Source: Streptomyces sp. CB01373 (GTDB lineage Bacteria > Actinomycetota > Actinomycetes > Streptomycetales > Streptomycetaceae). From it: DNA of 64,000 nt. The stretch lies in assembly GCF_002803075.1 (NCBI RefSeq), contig NZ_NNBK01000006.1, positions 186,001-250,000 of the forward strand. The letters are read 5' to 3'. Below, piece by piece: positions 58,891 through 64,000 of the stretch. The stretch's first letter is position 1. The number at the start of each line of letters is the position of its first letter. The notes beneath the pieces were generated by a model that was not told the origin of the DNA, made no database searches, and saw only the letters and a list, made by a program, of their open reading frames with translations. The translations under genes and the position numbers were made by a program.

Positions 58891-59062
58891 GCGGGTCAAC
58901 GGTTTTGAACCATTACCTCTTTCGGGTTCCGTGGCGTGACGTCGATCATTTGCTGAAGAGCAGGTGAAGGGCAATTCGGTTCGCCGCGCTCTGTTTTGAT
59001 CAGGTTCCGCTACCTACAATCCGTCCACATCTTGAGCTCAGCCCAAGCGTCAAGGAGGACGA

Positions 59063-61465
59063 ATGGCGGGGCTTTCTACCCCTCAGCAGTCAGGTCACCC
59101 CACAACCTTCGCAGCTGCAGTGTTGACCAACGACAATCGGATCATCGTGGCGGTCATCGCAGCCGTCGCGCTGGCCGCGCTCGTGGTCGCGGGCATCCTG
59201 GTGCGCCAGGTGCTGGCAGCGGGCGAGGGCACCAGCAGCATGAAGAAGATCGCGGAAGCGGTCCAGGAAGGCGCGAACGCCTATCTGGGCCGTCAGCTGC
59301 GCACGCTCGGCGTATTTGCCGTGATCGTTTTCTTCCTGCTCTTGCTGCTGCCTGCGGACGACTGGAATCAGCGCGCCGGACGATCGGTGTTCTTTCTGAT
59401 CGGAGCCGCCTTCTCGGCGGCGACCGGCTATATCGGCATGTGGCTCGCCGTGCGCAGCAATGTACGTGTCGCCGCGGCGGCCCGGGAAGCGACCCCTTCG
59501 GCGGGTGAGCCGGAAAAGGATCTCACCGCCGTCTCGCACAAGGCCATGAAGATCGCTTTTCGCACCGGCGGTGTCGTCGGCATGTTCACGGTGGGGCTCG
59601 GCCTGCTCGGCGCCTCCTGTGTGGTGCTGGTGTACGCGGCCGACGCGCCGAAGGTGCTGGAGGGCTTCGGCCTCGGTGCCGCATTGATCGCGATGTTCAT
59701 GCGGGTGGGCGGCGGCATCTTCACCAAGGCCGCCGACGTCGGCGCCGACCTGGTCGGCAAGGTCGAGCAAGGCATTCCGGAGGATGATCCTCGCAATGCC
59801 GCGACCATCGCCGACAACGTGGGCGACAACGTCGGCGACTGCGCGGGCATGGCAGCCGACCTCTTCGAGTCGTACGCCGTCACGCTGGTCGCCGCGCTCA
59901 TCCTGGGCAAGGCGGCCTTCGGCAACGACGGACTCGCCTTCCCGCTGCTGGTGCCGGCCATCGGCGTGATCACCGCGATGATCGGGATCTTCGCGGTGGC
60001 GCCGCGCCGCGCCGACCGCAGCGGCATGAGCGCGATCAACCGTGGCTTCTTCATCTCCGCGGTGATCTCACTCGCCCTGGTCGCGGTCGCCGTCTTCCTC
60101 TACCTGCCGTCGACGTACTCCGGTCTCACCGGCGTCACGGACGCGGCGATCAGGGGCAAGGACGGCGACCCGCGGATCCTCGCCCTGGTCGCGGTCGGGA
60201 TCGGCATCCTGCTGGCCGCGGTGATCCAGCAGCTGACCGGCTACTTCACCGAGACCACCCGGCGGCCGGTCAGAGACATCGGCAAGACCTCGCTCACCGG
60301 CCCGGCCACCGTCGTCCTCGCCGGTGTCTCCGTCGGCCTGGAGTCGGCGGTCTACACCGCCCTGCTGATCGGCCTCAGCGTGTACGGGGCCTTCCTGCTC
60401 GGCGGTACGTCGATCATGCTGGCGCTGTTCGCGGTGGCGCTGGCCGGCACCGGGCTGCTCACCACGGTCGGCGTGATCGTCGCCATGGACACCTTCGGCC
60501 CGGTCTCCGACAACGCCCAGGGCATCGCCGAGATGTCCGGCGACGTCGAGGGCGCGGGCGCCCAGGTGCTCACCAACCTGGACGCGGTGGGCAACACCAC
60601 CAAGGCCATCACCAAGGGCATCGCCATCGCCACCGCCGTCCTCGCGGCCTCGGCGCTCTTCGGGTCGTACCGGGACGCCATCACCACAGGCGCGCGTGAC
60701 GTCGGGGAGAAACTGACCGGCTCGGGCGCGCCGATGACGCTGACCATGGACATCTCGCAGCCCAACAACCTGGTCGGCCTCATCGCCGGCGCGGCGGTCG
60801 TCTTCCTCTTCTCGGGGCTGGCGATCAACGCGGTGTCCCGGTCGGCCGGTTCGGTGGTGTTCGAGGTGCGCCGGCAGTTCCGCGAGAAGCCCGGGATCAT
60901 GGACTTCAGCGAGAAGCCGGAGTACGGCAAGGTCGTCGACATCTGCACCAAGGACGCCCTGCGCGAACTCGCCACGCCCGGGCTGCTCGCCGTCATGGCG
61001 CCCATCTTCATCGGGTTCACGCTCGGGGTCGGTGCGCTGGGCGCCTACCTCGCGGGCGCGATCGGCGCGGGCACGCTGATGGCGGTGTTCCTCGCCAACT
61101 CCGGTGGCGCCTGGGACAACGCCAAGAAGCTCGTCGAGGACGGCCACCACGGCGGCAAGGGCAGCGAGGCCCACGAGGCCACGGTGATCGGGGACACGGT
61201 GGGCGATCCCTTCAAGGACACCGCCGGCCCCGCGATCAACCCGCTGCTGAAGGTGATGAACCTGGTGTCGCTGCTCATCGCGCCCGCGGTCATCAAGTTC
61301 TCCTACGGCAGCGACAAGAGCCTCGGAGTACGGATCGCGGTCGCGGTCCTATCGCTGGCCGTGATCGTCGGCGCGGTCTACGTCTCCAAGCGGCGCGGCA
61401 TCGCCGTGGGGGACGACGACTCCGAAACGGTCTCCAAGTCAGCCGATGCCGCGGTGGTGTCGTAG
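59063..61465 (+). CDS. hppA: Proton-translocating inorganic pyrophosphatase
   Basis: An 800-residue membrane pump with about 16 helices. The pyrophosphate-binding loop is DVGADLVGKVEQGIPEDDPR, followed by IADNVGDNVGDCAG and, near the C-terminus, NSGGAWDNAKK and GDTVGDPFKDTAGP. The position that decides K+ dependence reads GNTTKAITKG, with Lys at the A/K site, which favours a K+-independent enzyme. It couples PPi hydrolysis to H+ export. AAGGAGGACGA precedes ATG 59063. A hairpin terminator follows. Confidence 0.97.
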   Translation: MAGLSTPQQSGHPTTFAAAVLTNDNRIIVAVIAAVALAALVVAGILVRQVLAAGEGTSSMKKIAEAVQEGANAYLGRQLRTLGVFAVIVFFLLLLLPADDWNQRAGRSVFFLIGAAFSAATGYIGMWLAVRSNVRVAAAAREATPSAGEPEKDLTAVSHKAMKIAFRTGGVVGMFTVGLGLLGASCVVLVYAADAPKVLEGFGLGAALIAMFMRVGGGIFTKAADVGADLVGKVEQGIPEDDPRNAATIADNVGDNVGDCAGMAADLFESYAVTLVAALILGKAAFGNDGLAFPLLVPAIGVITAMIGIFAVAPRRADRSGMSAINRGFFISAVISLALVAVAVFLYLPSTYSGLTGVTDAAIRGKDGDPRILALVAVGIGILLAAVIQQLTGYFTETTRRPVRDIGKTSLTGPATVVLAGVSVGLESAVYTALLIGLSVYGAFLLGGTSIMLALFAVALAGTGLLTTVGVIVAMDTFGPVSDNAQGIAEMSGDVEGAGAQVLTNLDAVGNTTKAITKGIAIATAVLAASALFGSYRDAITTGARDVGEKLTGSGAPMTLTMDISQPNNLVGLIAGAAVVFLFSGLAINAVSRSAGSVVFEVRRQFREKPGIMDFSEKPEYGKVVDICTKDALRELATPGLLAVMAPIFIGFTLGVGALGAYLAGAIGAGTLMAVFLANSGGAWDNAKKLVEDGHHGGKGSEAHEATVIGDTVGDPFKDTAGPAINPLLKVMNLVSLLIAPAVIKFSYGSDKSLGVRIAVAVLSLAVIVGAVYVSKRRGIAVGDDDSETVSKSADAAVVS

Positions 61466-61496
61466 ACGGTCTCATCCCGGGCCCAGCTCAGGAGAC

Positions 61497-61529
61497 GGGC
61501 GGGCGGCGCGTACGACGCGTCGCCCGCCC
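61497..61529 (+). terminator. Terminator of hppA
   Basis: A 15-bp stem (61497-61511 with 61515-61529, one G.U pair, loop ACG) 31 bp after the stop. Confidence 0.85.
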
Positions 61530-61675
61530 CGCCGTGTGTGCGGACGCTTCCAGTGAGCCTTCTCTCGCTTGGTGCAAATGGCCTCAAGACACCACACAAG
61601 GGGCGACCGACTCGCTGGTGCGGCCGACACGGCGTGTATGTTCCGGGGCCGAGGGCCATGGAAGGGACCAAACCG

Positions 61676-62275
61676 GTGAACAAGAAGCTCGCGGCCGCAC
61701 TGTCCGGCGGTGCGGTGCTCGTACTGGCGCTGACGGGTTGCACCAACAGCGCTGCCGACAGCAAGAGCGACGCGCTGAACGCCTGGGCCAAGCAGGTGTG
61801 CGACGCGGTGCAGCCGCAGGCGAAGAAGATCGAGGCCGCGAACACCGCCATCCAGAAGGAGACCTCGGACAACAGCGCGCCCGCCCAGGTCCAGAAGACC
61901 GACGCGCAGGCCTTCCAGGACATGGCCGACGCCTACAAGGCCATCGGGCAGGCCGTGAACACGGCCGGCGCGCCCGAGGTCGACAACGGCCAGAAGAAGC
62001 AGCAGGACGCGGTCAAGGAGCTCAACGGCCTGTCGGCCTCGTACACCTCCCTGAAGGAGCAGGTGGACAAGCTCGACACCAAGAACCAGGCCAAGTTCGC
62101 GGACGGCCTCAAGGACATCGCCACCCGGCTGGACAAGCTGAGCCGGACCGGGAACGACGCGCTGAAGAACCTCGAGGAGGGCGACGTCGGCAGGGCGATG
62201 GCCCAGCAGCCGAGCTGCAAGTCCGCCTCAGCCACCCCGTCCGGTTCCGCCTCGTCCCCGGCGACGAGCGGCTGA
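61676..62275 (+). CDS. Small lipoprotein, helical
   Basis: A 199-residue lipoprotein starting at GTG 61676 (GAAGGGA eight bases upstream): MNKKLAAALSGGAVLVLALTGC carries the lipobox LTGC. The mature protein is mostly helical and Lys/Gln/Ala-rich (QKTDAQAFQDMADAYKAIGQ, SASYTSLKEQVDKLDTKNQA), likely a helical bundle, and ends in Ser/Pro/Ala. ATG 61658 is an alternative start. No known function; it resembles small cell-envelope lipoproteins of Streptomyces. Confidence 0.82.
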   Translation: MNKKLAAALSGGAVLVLALTGCTNSAADSKSDALNAWAKQVCDAVQPQAKKIEAANTAIQKETSDNSAPAQVQKTDAQAFQDMADAYKAIGQAVNTAGAPEVDNGQKKQQDAVKELNGLSASYTSLKEQVDKLDTKNQAKFADGLKDIATRLDKLSRTGNDALKNLEEGDVGRAMAQQPSCKSASATPSGSASSPATSG

Positions 62276-62339
62276 CGTACGCAGACGCACGACGCGCACC
62301 GAGACGCGCGCGCGTGCGCTGTCGGAGCGAGCCGACACA

Positions 62340-63893
62340 ATGGGGGGCGTGAGTGACACCAGCCTGCCCGCACTGCCCGCCTCCGACCGACCGGACGTCG
62401 CCGCCCGGCTCAGGGACGCCCTGCTCGGCGCCTCCTTCACCGCCGACGGACTGCTCGAACTGCTCGGCGCGCCCGCGTACGCCGCGCTGGCGCGCAGCGA
62501 GACCGTACCCGCGATGCGCGCCACACGCGGCGACACGCCGCTGGAGCTTCTGGTCCGGCTGTTCCTGCTCCAGCAGCCGGTGCCGTACGCGCGCGTGGCG
62601 GACGTCCTGCCCGCCGAGGGGTGCCTGGAGACCGGCTGGCTGGTGCGCGTCGGCGCGGACGAGGTAGCCGCGGCCGTGGACGTCCGGCCCTACGGCGGAC
62701 TCGACGGCGAGGACTGGTTCATCGTGTCCGACCTGGGCTGTGCGGTGGGCGGCGCGGGCGGGATCGGCAGCCGGGACGAGGGAGTCGTCCTCGGCGTCGG
62801 CGGCGCCTCCACGACCCTGGCCGGCATCACGGTCCGCACACCGGTCGGCTCCGCGCTCGACCTCGGCACCGGCTCCGGCATCCAGGCGCTGCACGCCGGC
62901 CGGCACGCCACGCGCGTGACCGCGACCGACGTCAATTCGCGCGCGCTGCACATCACCGCCCTGACGCTGGCGCTGTCCGGCGCGCGGGCCGCCGATCTGC
63001 GCCAGGGCTCGCTGTTCGAGCCGGTCCACGACGACGAGCGGTTCGACCTGATCGTGTCGAACCCGCCCTTCGTGATCTCCCCGGGCGCCCGGCTGACGTA
63101 CCGCGACGGCGGGATGGCCGGGGACGATCTGTGCCGCACGCTCGTCCAGGAGGCGGGCGACCGGCTGAACGAGGGCGGATTCGCGCAGTTCCTCGCCAAC
63201 TGGCAGCACGTCGAGGGCGAGGACTGGCAGGACAGGCTCAGGTCCTGGGTGCCCCGCGGGTGCGACGCGTGGATCGTGCAGCGCGAGGTGCAGGACGTCA
63301 CGCAGTACGCCGAGCTGTGGCTGAGGGACGCGGGCGACCACCGCGGTGACGCCGCGGAGTACCAGGAGCGGTACGACGCCTGGCTGGAGGAGTTCGAGGC
63401 GCGCAAGGTCAGGGCCGTGGGCTTCGGCTGGATCACGCTGCGCAGGACGAGTTCCGCGACGCCCTCGATCACCGTGGAGGAGTGGCCGCACCCGGTGGAG
63501 CAGCCGCTCGGCGACACCGTCCGGGCGCACTTCGCCCGCGTCGACTACCTGCGGGAACACGACGACGCAGCCCTGCTCGACGGTCACTTCCGGCTTGTGC
63601 GCGAGGTGGTCCAGGAGCAGGTCGGACTGCCCGGCGCCGAGGACCCCGAGCATGTCGTGCTGCGCCAGAACCGGGGGATGCGCCGGGCCACCGCGGTGGA
63701 CACGGTGGGCGCCGGCTTCGCCGGTGTCTGCGACGGCACGCTGAGCGCCGGCCGCATCCTGGACGCCATCGCCCAGCTGATGGGCGAGAGTCCGCTTCTC
63801 CTGCGCGACCGCACACCGGCCCAGATCCGCCTGTTGGTGGAGCAGGGCTTCATCGAACCGGCGCAGAAACCGGGGGAAGAACCGGCTCAGTGA
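62340..63893 (+). CDS. Class I methyltransferase with N-terminal DUF7059-like domain
   Basis: A 517-residue protein. A helical N-terminal domain (residues 10-120) is followed by a Rossmann methyltransferase: LDLGTGSGIQALHA (SAM-binding motif I), TATDVNSRALHITA (motif II acid), and IVSNPPFVISPG, the NPPF catalytic motif of N-methyltransferases acting on amino or base nitrogens, as in HemK/PrmC and RlmG types. The C-terminal 150 residues are specific to actinobacteria. Target unknown; rRNA, DNA or protein glutamine are possible. GTG 62349 could be an alternative start. Confidence 0.9.
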   Translation: MGGVSDTSLPALPASDRPDVAARLRDALLGASFTADGLLELLGAPAYAALARSETVPAMRATRGDTPLELLVRLFLLQQPVPYARVADVLPAEGCLETGWLVRVGADEVAAAVDVRPYGGLDGEDWFIVSDLGCAVGGAGGIGSRDEGVVLGVGGASTTLAGITVRTPVGSALDLGTGSGIQALHAGRHATRVTATDVNSRALHITALTLALSGARAADLRQGSLFEPVHDDERFDLIVSNPPFVISPGARLTYRDGGMAGDDLCRTLVQEAGDRLNEGGFAQFLANWQHVEGEDWQDRLRSWVPRGCDAWIVQREVQDVTQYAELWLRDAGDHRGDAAEYQERYDAWLEEFEARKVRAVGFGWITLRRTSSATPSITVEEWPHPVEQPLGDTVRAHFARVDYLREHDDAALLDGHFRLVREVVQEQVGLPGAEDPEHVVLRQNRGMRRATAVDTVGAGFAGVCDGTLSAGRILDAIAQLMGESPLLLRDRTPAQIRLLVEQGFIEPAQKPGEEPAQ

Positions 63894-64000
63894 CCGGTTC
63901 GGCGACCGGATCAGTGATCGGTTCGAGCGACCGGTGAGGCTGCGGGGGCGACGGCGAGTTCTCGTCGTTTCCGCGGCCTGTCAGTCCGTGTCGATCGGGC
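63894..64000 (+). other. 3' edge of window
   Basis: No gene is seen in the last 107 bp. Short imperfect repeats of the type GACCGGTTCGGCGACCGG run just after the methyltransferase stop and may form a terminator. Confidence 0.4.

Overview
The window is chromosomal DNA of a Streptomyces or very close relative. It has very high G+C, G/C-ending codons, many GTG starts with AGGAGG-type ribosome sites, and genus-typical genes (wblA, bldG, DUF397/XRE-DUF5753 pairs, an actinobacterial Tad cluster linked to a DECH helicase). From memory, the order bldG - helicase - Tad - acsA - nhaA - nth - crp - wblA - PBP is that of the S. coelicolor SCO354x-SCO358x region, read here in reverse. No database was searched.

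Layout. 1-7.2 kb: a truncated secreted protein, SURF1, an S9 peptidase, a two-RCK membrane protein, and an ECF sigma/zinc anti-sigma pair. 7.2-10.2 kb (minus): a tight three-gene operon of a 62-aa Gly/His-rich peptide, an ABC exporter and a divergent protein kinase; this is my best candidate for an undescribed system. 10.3-12 kb: a split YeeE/YedE sulfur-transport operon with a Cys-containing partner. 12.3-14 kb: DUF397, XRE regulator and RsbW-like ATPase. 14-18.3 kb: a DUF318 permease with a one-base frameshift coupled to a DUF1980 protein, then a Na/Ca-exchanger-like protein beside an EF-hand protein.

18.3-22.1 kb is a decayed integration hot spot at tRNA-Pro(CGG). Three extra copies of the tRNA 3' half mark old attachment sites. 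Between them lie a toxin-antitoxin pair with a palindromic operator on its start, an orphan secreted propeller protein, a transposase tail and a small membrane protein.

22-49 kb is conserved core: Pr6Pr protein, metallophosphoesterase, YqeY, class A PBP, WblA, paired Get3/ArsA ATPases, RidA, NUDIX and MBL hydrolases, Crp, endonuclease III, a MarP-like protease, an epoxide-hydrolase-like protein, NhaA, AcsA (with a DasR-type site at its start), SulP, a lipoprotein deacetylase, and a CooC-like ATPase divergent from a degenerate Fic protein. A probable 6S-like RNA (scr3559 locus) follows. 49.8-57.8 kb is the helicase/secretion neighbourhood: CpaE-like and TadA ATPases, TadB/TadC, Flp-like pilin, two TadE-like proteins, and the convergent MrfA-type helicase. 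57.8-64 kb holds bldG with its anti-sigma partner, the proton-pumping pyrophosphatase hppA, a lipoprotein and a DUF7059-type methyltransferase.

Many genes overlap by ATGA or GTGA, so translational coupling is the rule. Perfect hairpins separate most converging units. Start codons were chosen by ribosome-binding sites and family length where possible.
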